Below are positions 22,113 through 33,672 of a stretch of DNA of 64,000 nucleotides, one piece after another (the first letter of the stretch is position 1; every line of letters begins with the position of its first letter). The notes under the pieces are model-generated. The model searched no databases. It saw only the letters and a list, made by a program, of their open reading frames with translations, and was not told where the DNA came from. The translations under genes were made by a program, and so were the position numbers. This DNA comes from Neostapfia colusana (Eukaryota > Streptophyta > Magnoliopsida > Poales > Poaceae), in contig JASWHV010000019.1 in the NCBI GenBank assembly GCA_030760725.1, forward strand, positions 32,801,944 through 32,865,943, given 5' to 3'.

Positions 22113-23106
22113 GGGAGAATTTTGAAACTTGGGAAGTCCATGTGTAAATCTGAAATTAAAATAATATGAGCATAGTATTTCATGCATATATGACTTTGTG
22201 ATTCCTTTTTCGTGCTGAAAGTTCTTACTACATTACTCGTGTTATACATTTTGTAGTTTTTACCATGTCTAGTAATTGGAATAATTACTTACACTAAATC
22301 TAGTCATGGTCGAACTTTGTTGCTGTTTTGAACTTGTTGCATGCTCACAAGTGCTTTTAATCATAAAGAATTAATCAAGTAATCAACTCACATGTTGAGT
22401 TTTTATGTTCAAATAAAAAAATGAGAAAAGATCAAGAGAATATGCATGCATCGCACTTCTTTTTTGCGATGGCTTATCATTGCACTTAGATATGAACTTG
22501 AAAAGAGTTGTGTATGACTAAAACCATGTGCCTTAAGCTTCTGACTGTCAAATGACATAGGCTTGACTTGGTTGGTTAGAATAAGTCTGATGCTGCATAT
22601 AATCTCTTGCAAATGTCATAAGATCAAAATTTGTGCTTTAAATGATAAATAAAATGCAGCAACAAGTGCCATGCTTTCAGGTCTTGAAATAGTTAAGTTT
22701 GTGAGATCATGACTTGCTTAAATTGGAAATTACACTTGATCTCTAGCATGGCTTACACTACTTTATGTATCTCATTGAGGTGATAGTGTAAGTTACTTGA
22801 TAGTATGATTTGGATGAGCTTTGTTTTATATGTATATGTTATAATGTGCTCATAACAAATTAAAATTTCTCTTTTGTACCTTGCTGAATACATTATCAAA
22901 GGGGGAGAAATTGATCACACATTGCACACATTCACAAGTGTTTTTCCACGACTCTTCTCAGGGGGAGAATTTTTGGTATTTTTGTTTTTCTTCTCATTTT
23001 ATTTCTGATTTACAAAGGGAAGAAATTATTTTCAAAACTTTTCATGTGAATAAGACAATGTTCGGAATTTAAGTGGTGTTGCCAATGCATTCATCAAGGG
23101 GGAGAT
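22113..23106 (+). other. Long 3' spacer of copia 1 with repeated polypurine tracts
   Basis: This kilobase between pol and the 3' LTR has no convincing open frame, so no envelope-like gene survives. Three purine tracts of the form (A)AGGGGGAGA occur: 22900-22910, 22960-22970, and 23096-23106 directly at the LTR. Each is preceded by similar text ('cattatcaaa', 'ctcttctca', 'cattcatcaa'). The last is the functional-position polypurine tract priming plus-strand DNA. The others may be accessory tracts. Confidence 0.75.
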
Positions 23107-24806
23107 TGTGAGACCTATGTGTGCTGAATACATTGGCTTTGACGATAAAAGTTTTGAATACTACCAAAACACCTTTTTTAAAAGGTCCGACTCTAGGTCC
23201 GAGCTCCTGCAAGGTCCGACGTAAGGTCCGACTGCTTTGTCTAGGTCTGACTTATTTTGGCTAGGTCCAACATGTTTTTGCTAGCTCCGGTGCTAGGTCC
23301 GACTAGCTTTGGTAAGTTCCGTGCTAGGTCCGACTAAGCTTTAGTAAGCTCAGGCGCTAGGTCCGACTAGCTTTGGTAAGCTCCGGTTTAAGGTCCGGTT
23401 AGCTTTGGTAAGGTTCGGAGCTTGATTGCAATGGTTCTGCTTTTAACTTGCAATGTTTCGAACTTGCTTTACTCTTATGGAAAGTTTGCTTAGTATTATT
23501 TTACTAAGTTTTTGGTGTGTTTTGGTGGTTGTGGCTGATATCATTTTGCTATGGTTTACAACATGCTTATGTGAGGTGCTCACGTAAGATGTTTTAGTTT
23601 CAGAACTAACAAGAGTCAAGTCGAGGATTTGTGCTCAGAAGTATTGGTTGTTTATTCATAGGCAGGTGTTGCTTGAGTTCAAGACATGGCTGGTGATGGG
23701 ATCCATTGAACTAGTCTTAGGGAAAAGATGAGGTTCAACAACCAAGTTCGGGAGGAATTGTGGTTGAGTTGATCGGGAGGTTGCGCAATATGTTTGAATC
23801 AAGAACAATGCATATGAAGGTATCTTGGACGTCATTGGAAGATGTTTGCATGTGTGCAAGGAGTGCATGGACGTGGCTGCATGGTTTCAAGGCATGATGA
23901 AGATATGTGGACGTAAAGAATTGGTCGGAAAGGTCCAACCGACTAGGTTATGGACTCAGGCTGCGGCTGAGTCGTGTTTGACTCAAATATGGAAAGTTTT
24001 GAGTTGGTTATGATAGGATTTCGTGTGGGTCAAGAATTTGAGTTATTTTAGGAATGTTTGGGACATTACTAAGGTGTTTGTAAGTCTTAAGATTGCTTCT
24101 ATCTGCGTATAGAAGAGTCTTGAACAGTATTGGAAAGTTACAGTTTGATCCAAGTAGGAGTAGGAGTCCTAGATTGAATTGGATTGGCCATAGAGCTGGT
24201 TATATAAGCAAGGGAGGCCAGAGCTCGTGGAGCACGACTTTGGGGCTGTTCCTCTTGTGTTTTGATAAATAAAAATCGTATTATAAAGGGACTTTTGAGC
24301 CTTATTCGTCCGACTTGTTTCAGACAAGTTTTTCTCGTCGAGTTTCTGTTCAGCACTACCTTGCTTTGGTGGTTTTATCATAACTCGAGTTTTACAGATC
24401 CAATTGATGTGATTCTTTTCGGGTTGTCTTCAAAACTTGAGTATCTATCATCTGTGAAAATTTCACGGTCATTGAATTTGTGGTTTCTGATCTACATGAG
24501 TTTCTTTGCAGTATTCCAGAACTGTTTTTCTCGCGTAGGACAGATTGACCTTTGTTCGATCTTTCGATCGTAACTTGAGTTTCTCTCAACGGATTTTCAT
24601 GATTGTTGTTGTGACATATTCGTGACTTGATTCTCTACAATCTATACTAGTTTTGTCACAGTTGAACACGTTTAGATTAGTCGCACACACGGTTTCTTTA
24701 ACAGATAGGTTTTCTGATGAGGGGTGTTTTGTTGCTTCCGCTGAAAAGTTTTTATCTACCGTTCACCCCCCCTCTGGTAGCTTTACACGTATACTTCGAT
24801 CCTACA
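23107..24806 (+). mobile_element. 3' LTR of copia 1 (1.70 kb)
   Basis: It is nearly identical to 14850-16562 apart from scattered substitutions and a short deletion near 23207. It ends CGATCCTACA at 24806, after which the CRM coding resumes. Confidence 0.9.
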
Positions 24807-25268
24807 TAAATCATAGTACATCCCCTCGGTATTAAATAAATCAGCAAGATCAGATTTAGTTGTGAGCAACGAAGGTTATTTTAACTTAATTACTTGCTGT
24901 TTTTCAGAGTCTAGTGATTTTGTTGCCTTATCATCACATGTTTTACTTTTCTCCAAATGCACAATTTCAGCAGGAGTCATAGGAAGCAAAGTGATTTTCT
25001 TTCCTTTATGCATCAGAGTATATTTATTAGTTCTACCATGATGAATAGCATTCGTATCAAATTCTCAAGGACGCCCCAACAAAAGAGAACAAGCATCCAT
25101 ACGTACGGCATCAAAATTGGCAAAATCATGGTAAGAACCAATCGAAAAATGTACTCTCACTGTTTGTGTTACCCTAACCTTACCGCTGTTGTTGAACCAA
25201 TGAATGTGGTATGGATGAGGGTGTGCTCTTGTTGTCAACCCAAGTTTCTTGACCACATCCGTGTTCAC
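24807..25268 (-). pseudogene. CRM protease end and protease-RT linker
   Basis: The minus strand encodes MNTDVVKKLGLTTRAHPHPY, then HFSIGSYHDF and DACSLLLGRP followed by a stop (25065). The same frame then gives EFDTNAIHHGRTNKY and LLPMTPAEIVHLE-like text, ending MYYDL at the copia insertion. The upstream active-site region at the end of gag (TITNGGSCNN, about 25270-25300) has Asn where the protease DGGS aspartate is expected. A stop separates it from VNTDVVKK. This would be the aspartic protease and the spacer before RT. Confidence 0.75.
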
Positions 25269-26675
25269 CTAGTTGTTGCAGCTGCCTCCATTAGTTATAG
25301 TGTGCACACGGCAGCTCTTGACGATGAGAAACCTTTGAAAAAGATTGTGTCGTTGTAGCTTGTCATCCGCCTCAACTTTGGAGCTCAAAGCACGCTGCAC
25401 AATTATGCTTCTATAATTTTCCATTGCAGCAGTACCAAGTACCTCTTCATCTGTGCTATGGTGGTCATCTTTTGGTCCTGCAACGTTAGTAGCAAGAGAA
25501 TATTCATCTTCAACATCCGAAGTACTATCATACCCGCCATCATCTCGTGCTATGTATTCTCGTTTGCTAGGGCAATCATTCATCACATGACCAACTCCCT
25601 GGCAGCATTGACACTTAATGTCAGAAGTTCGACTCGTGGAAGGAGTGGAAGACGTAGGCTTGAATGGTGTCGTCTTGCTGCCCTCCGGTGCGCAAGGAAA
25701 TGGAGCAGTAGGTGAAGTTCGTTGGCCACCATTGGATGGTGTAGTGGCTGTACGAAAACTCGAAGATGGTGCTGTTTTGGATGGTGTAGATGTCGAACAC
25801 GGTGTGAAGGTGCTCCTCGTGCGTTGTTGCTGCTGCTGTTGGCGGCCCTGCAATTCTTTTTCTGCCAACATAGCCAGCTGAAATAATCTGTTAACAGTAT
25901 CATATTCCTTATAATCAACAATGTCCTGAATTTCACGCCTTGACACCCCATAAAAATGAGCTATTTTATCATCCATGTCCTCTACTAGCCCACAGCGCAA
26001 CATACCCTTTTGTAACTCTTGATAATACTCCTCTACGGACATGTTACCTTGGTCTAAGCGCTGCAATTTTTTGCGAAGGTCCCGCTGAAAAGAAGGAGGA
26101 ACAAAACGAACATGCATAGATTCCTTTAATCTATCCCATGTTGGAGGATCAGTTCTAGTTTTAACAAGTCCATTCCACCATATGATAGCAAAATCCTTAA
26201 ACCCACTAGTGGCTTGACGAACTCTATGTTGTTCGGGAACAAGGTGGGCATTAAATTTCTTCTCTACTGTCATCTCCCAATCAAGATATGCCTCAGCATC
26301 ATAAGCACCAGAAAAAGAGGGTATAGTAAATTTGACTTTAGCAAAAGGATCATCAAGAGGGTAATTAAAATTGTTATGACGATCATTGTAATTATAACAA
26401 TTATTACCTCCCATACCTCATAGATAAAGTGGAAGTCATGGTTGATTGTTATGATCTTCCATATTATAAGCACCATCTTCACGTTCTTCAGCGAGAGGCA
26501 GCCACGCCTCAAGAGTATCCATCCGAACAACAAGATCAGCAATTTGGCGATTCAAGGTCGTCAATGACGCCTCTGTTGATGCGTGGGTTTTTGTGAACAT
26601 ATCTATCATTTCCCTCATCATGTCACGCAACTCAGCATGTTGAACACATTCATCATCCCTTTTATCTTCTGCCAT
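25269..26675 (-). pseudogene. CRM gag
   Basis: It starts at 26675 with MAEDKRDDECVQHAELRDMM and runs 79 codons, with a predicted helical heptad region. It stops at 26436 and again shortly after. It resumes in the same frame at MGGNNCYNYNDRHNN (26414). The gag core has VKFTIPSFSGAYDAEAYLDW, FAIIWWNGLVKTR, FVPPSFQRDLRKKLQRLDQG and SVEEYYQELQKGMLRCGL. A Q-rich and S/T/P-rich stretch follows, then the CCHC knuckle CQCCQGVGHVMNDC near 25580-25620. It is about 469 codons in total. Apart from the two stops it is close to complete. It would form the particle. Confidence 0.85.
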
Positions 26676-27978
26676 TGTTAGTAGTAAATAAAAGACAACA
26701 AAAATATGTTATCCCTATCAACTACAAAGGATAGTGGCAATGTGAAAAGTGGAAGGAAGGAAACAATCTCTCTCTCTCTCTCAAGCGTCTTACCACGTTC
26801 TTACAAGTGTTCTTACCGACACAGCAGTGGTAAATGGTGGACGGTGAGAACCAATAGAGCGTGAAGTGATTGCAAAGGTACCTGTTCTGCTCAAGAGGAA
26901 ACGTGGAGCTTGGATGGCACAATATGGTGGCTAATAAGAAAAAATTGTTAACAGCAAAAACAAAGATGAATAAGTATTCAACGTAGGAACTGTTGCTGGT
27001 TAACAAGTGTTCTAGATCTAGCACAACACAAGGCAGTAGAAAGGCAAATAGAAAATCAGGAAGATATAACCAACAAGTACGGCACAAGTGTATAGGCCAA
27101 CTGTTTTCAAGTGTGTGTTGTCAATGCTTTAATATCTGTGCTCTCTTCACTATTTTTTTTCTTTTTTTTTAAATATTTTTTCTGATATTTTTTGTTTACT
27201 CGAGAGCATGAAAATAGAAAGCACACAACTTTCCAGCTCAATTGGATGTAAGATGTGGCCTATAGAAAATCAGTAAGATTCTTTAAAATCCAGGCTGAAA
27301 CTTCGGAGGCCGGATAGTCTATCTTCCATGGGGAATTTGGCTAAACAAATTTTGCCAAACATGGCGAAGCAGTGGAAAATCAGTTGTGAAATTTTGAGTA
27401 GATCAATTTGAGAAAAAATCACCCGATTTCGAGTTCGTATGCAAAAGTTATGGCCGTTTTAAGGTAGGCTACCTGAGTTACTGTTTTTTATGTTGATTCA
27501 AACTCGGTTTTGAAAAAGATCTCGCAATAGGATGCGAAAAACAATTGGAATTTAGCAATGACGACTGATGGGATGTTGTGTGATGAATCAAGGAGGACTG
27601 GCACAATGGTTTGTCAGTTCTAGGGTTGGCGATGCGGGAGTTTACGCAAGGCGGCTAGCTAGGGCAAACCGATGATCTTGGTAGCTCGGTTCGTTGTTTA
27701 GGGATTGTGGAATAGATGAGCAGAAAGAAAAACAAGGAAGAAAAACGATAACTATGACCCAAAAACACAAAGCTAAACCAGCAACAAGACTCGACCACAC
27801 GAATGCAAACTCAAAAATGGAAACTGAAAAACGACACTTGCAGGCACTATGGTCTAGGAATCGGTAAACACGATATGTTTTTTTTGTGGCTTTTTCTGTG
27901 GACTCTAGGTACGAAAAACAAAAACTAATCTAGTGGGAATCAAAGTACCTCATGGTTAACCTAAAATCTGATACAAAT
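26676..27978 (-). other. CRM 5' leader with primer-binding site
   Basis: The 1.3 kb between the 5' LTR and gag has no supported ORF. It contains a (TC)n microsatellite at about 26767-26782. The primer site lies at 27964-27977 in decayed form (minus strand TTGTATCAGATTTT, compared with TGGTATCAGAGC). Confidence 0.7.
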
Positions 27979-28840
27979 TGATGAGTCGTTTAGGCCCGAT
28001 CTTCCAAAAGGTAGGTCGATTGATGTGGAGATCTCGACATTGATGATCCGAGGCAGTTGAGCAGACCCGAATTACCCCTGCAATCACTACACCTCTGCTC
28101 CGTTGGTTATCAACCGTGCTTCACACGCTTGACCTCGCCAAGAAGGCTATTCCTGCAGGTGCAACCGAGAACACAAGCAAGAACGATGAAGATGCAATCT
28201 GAAAATTGCGAAATTGGGGTCTCACAAACCGTAGAATGGCAAGATTGTTTAATCTAAGCAAAACCCACGAATTTGGCCGGTGGCTACAGTATTTAGATGC
28301 TAGGGTTCGGCCATAAGACCCTTAGACGCGTCCCTAATGGACTCATACGGGATACAAGGCCCAAAAGCCCAATACGGCGGTGCAGCACCGGACAGAACTC
28401 TGAATTCGACTTGGTTCAACATCTCCCAACGACTCCTGGCGAATTTTAATGTGGGACAAGAACCAATGGAAAATTTATCTTCTTATCTTTCCATGCATAT
28501 AGAATGTCAAAAATGGAGTCCATATGCATCTTGGGCGTCCGTTTAAAGATGGACTGCTCCTGGACTCCGAGTTGAACTCGAGTCCGAGTTGGCGACTGTT
28601 TCTATCAACTTGTGGACGTCCCATCTGGTTCTCCACATCCCCAAATCCTCCTCCCTTTACTTGTTGATCATGTCCATGGTTCCTAATAACAATTAAATAA
28701 TTAAATAGCAATCCATTCTCAAAATCACATGGGTAGGAAGTTAGGAACGAGTTCACCTGCTGATTTAGTAACCGTGCTCGTGCTCTTGTGATTGGTCCTT
28801 GTATATTAGTGTGAGTATCCACTGTTGTGATGTCCTCATC
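27979..28840 (-). mobile_element. 5' LTR of the CRM-like element (862 bp)
   Basis: It is the full-length partner of 10060-10924. In minus orientation it starts TGATGAGGACATC and ends GACTCATCA, so TG...CA ends are intact here. It contains a second copy of the pol tail (frame 28475-28840 on the minus strand, with GPITRARARLLNQQ). This copy is a passive duplicate, because reverse transcription copies the 3' LTR to the 5' end. The TSD TCATG follows at 28841-28845. Confidence 0.9.
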
Positions 28841-29460
28841 ATCATGAACCTGAGATTGGATTCGATTATATGAATACGTGTTGATCATGAATAATTATTA
28901 GTATGAGATTAACTTGAGAAAGAGTAATGGCTGGTTGAGACTTGATAAATGGTGATTTATCTTGAGAGAATGTTGCTGAATTACTTGGTTATATCAGGAT
29001 TTAACTCAATTAGAAATAGTTGTTGTTTTTACCATGTTTGTGAAATAAAATTTGCTTGCTGCAATGAACCTTTCTATTCCCTACCTTGTTGTAAGATACA
29101 TGTCATACTTTTCTCGTACTTGCTTGGTACGACATGTACTCACCCTTGCATTCCCACATATACATCAGCTACAGGACAAGAATACTTCGAAGAACAAGTG
29201 GAGTACTAGGCGTGTGCACTACCATCAACATGCCTGTGAAGTTAAAGATTGGAGCCTGCTGTTTTAGTCATTTTCCGCTGTCGTTTAGAGTCTTCCGCTG
29301 CAAGAATAAGTTGGATAATCACGAGGGAGACATTGAGTCAATGTAATAAAGTACTTAAACACTATTCATACGTGGTTATATTATGAATTATGTATGTGTG
29401 ACGAACATCCTGGGCACACATATGCATTCACTTGGTTCTTTTTTGGAACCGGGTGTCACA

Positions 29461-31422
29461 GAACCCAAAGGATGTGCGTGGACTATAAGTCTCTCAATGA
29501 AGTGACGATCAAGAATAAGTACCCGCTGCCCCGCATAGAGGACCTATTCGATCAAGTGAAAGACACCTGAATTTTCTCTAAGAATGATCTTCGGTTGGGA
29601 TACTTCCAGCTGAAGATGAAACCCTCCGACATACCCAAAATGGCTTTTCGTACACGGTATGGTTCATATGAATATACCATCATGTCATTCGGGTTGACGA
29701 ATGCACCCGCATACTTTATGTACCTCATGAATAAGGTCTTCATGGAGTACTTGGACAAGTTCATCGTGGTTTCATTTAATACATCATGGTGTATTCAAAA
29801 ACCAAGGAAGAACATGAGGGACACTTGAGGTTGACATTGCAGAAACTGCGAAAACATCAATTGCATGCTAAGTTCAGCAAGTGTCAATTTTGGCTAAAGG
29901 ATATATCATTCTTAGGCCACATAATCTCCGAAGGAGGAGTATCGGTTGATCCTGGGAAAGTGAGGGATGTTATGTAGTGGAACTAACCGCAGAATGTGAG
30001 GCACATTCGGAGTTTCCTTGGGATGGCTGGATTTTAGTGCCGGTTCATCAAGGATTTCTCAAAAAAAAATCCTATGACACAATTGCTAATGAAAGGGAAA
30101 GCATTTCAGTGGACACAAGCATGTCAAGAGAGCTTTGAAGAGTTCAAGAAGAGATTGACAACAGCACTGGTTTTAGTATTGCCGGACGTGAGCAAGAGAT
30201 TCGCTATATATTGTGACGCCTCAAGACAAGGACTTGGATGTGTGCTTATGCAAGAAGGCCAAGTGGTAGCCTATGCATCGAGGCAACTAAAGAAACATGA
30301 GCTGAATTACCCTATGCACGATCTAGAACTTGCAGACGTAGTACACGCATTGAAGATTTGGAGGCAGTACATCCTTGATCACCGATGTGAGATCTATATG
30401 GATCACAAAAGCCTCAAGTATATATTCACACAAACAGATCTGAATTTGAGGCGACATTGATGGTTGGAACTCATCAAAGATTATGATGCTGGAATCAACT
30501 ATCGCCCCGGGAAGGCCAATGTAGTAGCGGGTGCGTTGAGCCAAAAGGGAGCATGTTACCAACTCACGGTTTGGGAGCTGCCACCCGAGCTACGTAAGGA
30601 GTTTGAACGGTTACATCTCGGGTTCTTGAACGAGATGGAGGTGATAGAACTGAAATCAACACTGGAACAATCAATACGACATGGCCAAGCAACGGATGAG
30701 GATATAAAGGAAATCAAAGAAAGAATCCGACAAGGAATAGAGAAGGATTTTTCAAGGAATACGAGAATGGCACGCTTTGGTTAGGGAAAAGGTTTTGTGT
30801 GCCTAACATTAAGCACATCCGCGACGCAATAATAAAGGAGGCACACGACTCGCCTTATTCCATACATCCCAGCTGTACGAAGATGTATAAGGACCTGAAA
30901 ACTTGCTATTGATGGGATGCATGAAAAGGGACATCGCTGAATATGTTGCCCTATGCGACACGTGCCAATGAGTGAAGGCCGAACATCAAAGACCCGCTGG
31001 ATTATTGCATCCATTGAAAGTACCCGAGTGGAAGTGGGGAAATCGGTATGGATTTCATAGTCGGATTGCCACTTACTCTGTCCGGCTACGACTCTATTTG
31101 GGTTATCATGGACCGATTGACAAAATCAGCCCACTTCATTCCTTTTAGGACCAAGTACACCGTGGCACAATTAGCCGAGCTGTATATGGAGCAAACATTA
31201 TGTCGTCATGGAGTTCTGAAGAAGATAGTTTCAGATAGAGGTTCTCAATTTACCTCTAGGTTCTAGAAGAAGCTACATAAAGCCATGGGTACACGGTTGA
31301 ATTTCAGCTCCGCGTATAACCCACAAACTGATGGGAAACCGAGAGGACGAATCAGATTTTGGAAGATATGCTGAGAGCTTGCACCTTGAAACATAGCCGT
31401 AGATGGGACAAGAGCTTGCCGT
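29461..31422 (+). pseudogene. G1 reverse transcriptase, RNase H and integrase N-terminal part
   Basis: RT resumes with RMCVDYKSLNEVTIKNKYPL, a stop, then SKNDLRLGYFQLKMKPSD (catalytic Asp present) and FRTRYGSYEYTIMSFGLTNA. The region where FIDDIL is expected reads FIVVSFNTSWCI, so the catalytic pair is gone and the frame shifts. RNase H has AIYCDASRQGLGCVLMQEGQ and DHKSLKYIFTQ with a stop after LRRH (30460). Integrase has a scrambled zinc region with several stops, then MDFIVGLPLTLSGYDSIW, IVSDRGSQFTSRF* and the stretch before the CACTA insertion at 31423. It is clearly a dead copy. Confidence 0.85.
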
Positions 31423-31666
31423 CACTACAGGAAAATCAACATTTTACGATGGCTGAATTTATTTACGTGGGCCAGCCGTCATAAATTAACGTACTTATGA
31501 TGGCGCATGGTAGCCGTCGTAAGTTTACTAACTTACGACGGTCGCTGGCTCTCGGCCGTCGTAAATAAAAGGACCGACGGAATTTAAGTACCATTTACGA
31601 CTGCTAAAACATAAACCGTCGTAGGTAAAGAAGACGTCGTAAATAAAGAACATAACCCTACATCTC

Positions 31667-32230
31667 ATGGGCCGCGCGCACGGCCCACTCACGCACGCGA
31701 CCCGCCGACTGCCGCCGCACCACTCCGCCTCGCCCTCGCCGAGCCATGCCGCCTCCGCTGCCACGCCCTGCCCTGCCGCCGCGCACCACCGTCACGCGCC
31801 CTGCCCTGCCCCGCGCCCCGCCCCGTCCTGCCGCCACCGTCCTACCCCAAGCCCCGCCCGGCCGCCCCTGCTCGCGCCGAGCCCTGGCCGCGCCTCGGCC
31901 GCCGCCGCTCGCCGCGCCCCGCCTCGAGCCACGCCCTGCTGCACCACCCGGCCCCGCCCCAAGCCCCGCCCTGCCGCGCCGCCCGACCCTGCCCCACCGC
32001 GCCCGGCCCCTGCTCACGTCGCCCGGAGCCCCTGCTCGCTGCGCCGCCTGGTCCCTGCTCGCCACGCTCCGAGCTCCTGCTCGCCGCGCCGCCCGGCCCC
32101 TGCTCGCTGTGCCGCCTCCCGACGCCGTGGGCGCCATGACCCAACACCGTGGGCGCCGCCTTCCGACGCTGTCGCCGCGCCGCCTCCCCGACGCCGTCGC
32201 CGAGCAAAGGTCTGCCTCCAACGTCCACCT
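31667..32230 (+). other. GC-rich low-complexity block inside the CACTA element
   Basis: This C- and G-dominated stretch is open in several frames on both strands, which is a by-product of its composition. The frame at 31667-32260 is Pro/Ala/Arg-rich with no recognisable domain. Grass CACTA elements often carry captured host-gene pieces and GC-rich first exons look like this, so capture is possible. I see nothing that proves a gene. Confidence 0.5.
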
Positions 32231-32844
32231 GTTAAATTGATATTCCTCCTGTTAAATTGATTGCTATGTTCATGACATGCATGTGTATTGTTGAATTAGG
32301 TGGTAATTATTTTTTTTATGTGTGTATATGTGTATGTGGAGAAAGAGACAGAGAGAAAGAATCATTAGTTGAATTAGCTAGTAATTAGTTGTTTTCTTGT
32401 TGAATTATGGTAGCTTTCCCTTTGTTGAGTAATTAGTTGTTTTATTGCTGATTAGTTGTTAATTTATTTGTTGAATATTGTTGGTTATTTGATTAATGGA
32501 ATAATTAGTTGATTACATGTTTAATTTGATCTTAGTTGATTAATTGTTTATTTAGTATTGTAATTGATTATTTTTAATTAATACTTTGATTAATTACGTG
32601 ATTAGTTACTATATGTAAATAAATGGGATTCGGCCCGGTCCGGCCTGACACGACCCATTTAGGGTCTGTCACGACCCATTTAGTGGTAATATATTAGTCG
32701 AGACAGGCACGGAGGACGGCAAGCTCCCGCGCGTGGACGGCGGGCCCCGACGGGGCGGTTTCATCTTTGACCCACTTACGACGGGGCATAACGTACGATG
32801 GCTAACCCACTTATGATGTAGAGTGGTACAGAAGGGAGAGAGGG

Positions 32845-33010
32845 AGTGCGAGAGAGAGAGAGAGAGTGAGATGGAGAGATGGAGTGTTGCAATAGAGGGA
32901 GAGAGAGAGTGCGAGAGAGGGTGTGAGTAAGACTGACATAAAGAGGGGATGAATAGTACAGAGATAGAGGAACAGAGTGAGAGAGATGATGAAAAGTATA
33001 CAGAGAAGAA
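32845..33010 (+). repeat. Degenerate (GA)n tract
   Basis: Runs of GAGAGA interspersed with 'gtgcgagagag' and 'gatggagag' lie within the CACTA element. It is purine-rich simple sequence with no coding potential. Confidence 0.8.
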
Positions 33011-33672
33011 GAGAGTGAGAAAAATAAGAAAGACATTGATATCTGAATCCAAACCGTCGTAACTACTCATGTGTTTTGTAGGGTTCGGCGACGGAGGCCT
33101 CTACTCCATTGCCACAGCTACCGGTTCAAAGAGAGACGCGTGGAGATGATTTTGTCGGCTCCGTAAGTAGTCGAGGGGGTAGTGTGTAGCCCGTTTGTCG
33201 TTTCTGTTGTGTGTGATGCATATGAACTGTTGTATGAACTGTTTTATGACTGTTTACTCTGTTTTGTAACTGTTTGTTCTGTGTGCTGGCCATCGAGCCA
33301 GGTTAGTGTGTTTTTGTTTTTTAAAAAAAATACAAACATAACTTACGACGGCTACTGCCCAGAAGCCATCGTAACTTAGCTTCTTCTACTTACGATGGTC
33401 AGTAAAACCATCGTATGTTAGCCTCTGTTACTTACGACGTTCACCAGAACCATCGTAAGTAACGTGCCTTGGGCCACCACGTGGCCTGGGCCGTTACTTA
33501 CGACGGATGCGCGACGCCGTTGTAAGTTAGCTTATTTACGACATAATAATTACCTCGGCTTTATACCGTCGTAAATAACGAAATACTGTCGTAAGTAGCT
33601 AACTTACGACGGTTTATGACTTAATTACGACGGCCTTAGCCGTCATAAGTCTGTCGTATCCCTGTAGTGCGT

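Larger units (their letters stand above)
14850..24806 (+). mobile_element. SIRE-like Ty1/copia element 'copia 1'
   Basis: The LTRs are 14850-16562 and 23107-24806, both beginning TGTGAGACC and ending CTACA, and very similar to each other. The flanks are TAAAG (14845-14849) and TAAAT (24807-24811), a 4/5 duplication. A primer site, gag, a coiled-coil and zinc-finger region, protease, integrase, RT/RNase H (copia order), a long 3' spacer and a polypurine tract lie between. It is inserted in the CRM protease-RT linker. Large LTRs, a long gag-side region with an extra zinc finger and about 1 kb between pol and the 3' LTR fit the SIRE/Maximus lineage. Confidence 0.9.
10060..28840 (-). mobile_element. 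CRM-like (centromeric-type) Ty3/gypsy element, with two insertions
   Basis: The LTRs are 10060-10924 and 27979-28840, flanked by a perfect TCATG duplication (10055-10059 and 28841-28845). Without the copia (14850-24806) and the organelle insert, the element is about 7.6 kb. It reads on the minus strand: 5' LTR, primer site, leader, gag (26675-25269), protease, reverse transcriptase, RNase H, integrase. The integrase tail carries a GPITRARARLLN motif and continues into the 3' LTR. An LTR-overlapping pol tail together with a roughly 860-bp LTR is known from the CRM/CRR/cereba clade. Clade assignment is from memory of family features, without alignment. Confidence 0.8.
7928..29460 (+). mobile_element. 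Solo LTR of the G1 family, itself split by a CRM element
   Basis: The left part is 7928-10059 and the right part 28846-29460, about 2.75 kb in total once the CRM element is removed. It begins TGTAACATCCTC and ends GTGTCACA. G1's own LTR starts TGTAACAACCTC (34375) and ends GTGTCACA (6148), so both belong to one family. The flanks are AAACC (7923-7927) and GAACC (29461-29465), a 4/5 target duplication. No coding region or second LTR is present, which is the usual outcome of LTR-LTR recombination. A TATA-like TATAAATA lies at 8522-8529. A 14-base C run lies at 8618-8631. Confidence 0.85.
31423..33669. mobile_element. Non-autonomous CACTA DNA transposon (2.25 kb)
   Basis: The ends are CACTACAGGAAAA and, inverted, CACTACAGGGATA. 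They are flanked by a perfect 3-bp duplication CGT (31420-31422, 33670-33672), the CACTA hallmark. Both subterminal regions (31423-31650 and 33340-33669) are packed with copies of 'cttacgacgg' and its complement, the type of repeat bound by the transposase. No transposase is seen, so it needs a helper. The interior has a very GC-rich block (31670-32230), an AT-rich block and a (GA)n tract (32845-33010). It splits the G1 integrase. Confidence 0.92.

Noticed and set aside
22113..23106. Envelope-like gene behind copia 1 pol
   Set aside because: Some SIRE-like elements carry one here, but no frame longer than about 67 codons exists and none shows membrane-protein features.
31667..32260. 197-residue open frame in the GC-rich block
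   Set aside because: Open in several frames on both strands because of composition. No domain or conserved start context, and it lies inside a CACTA element.
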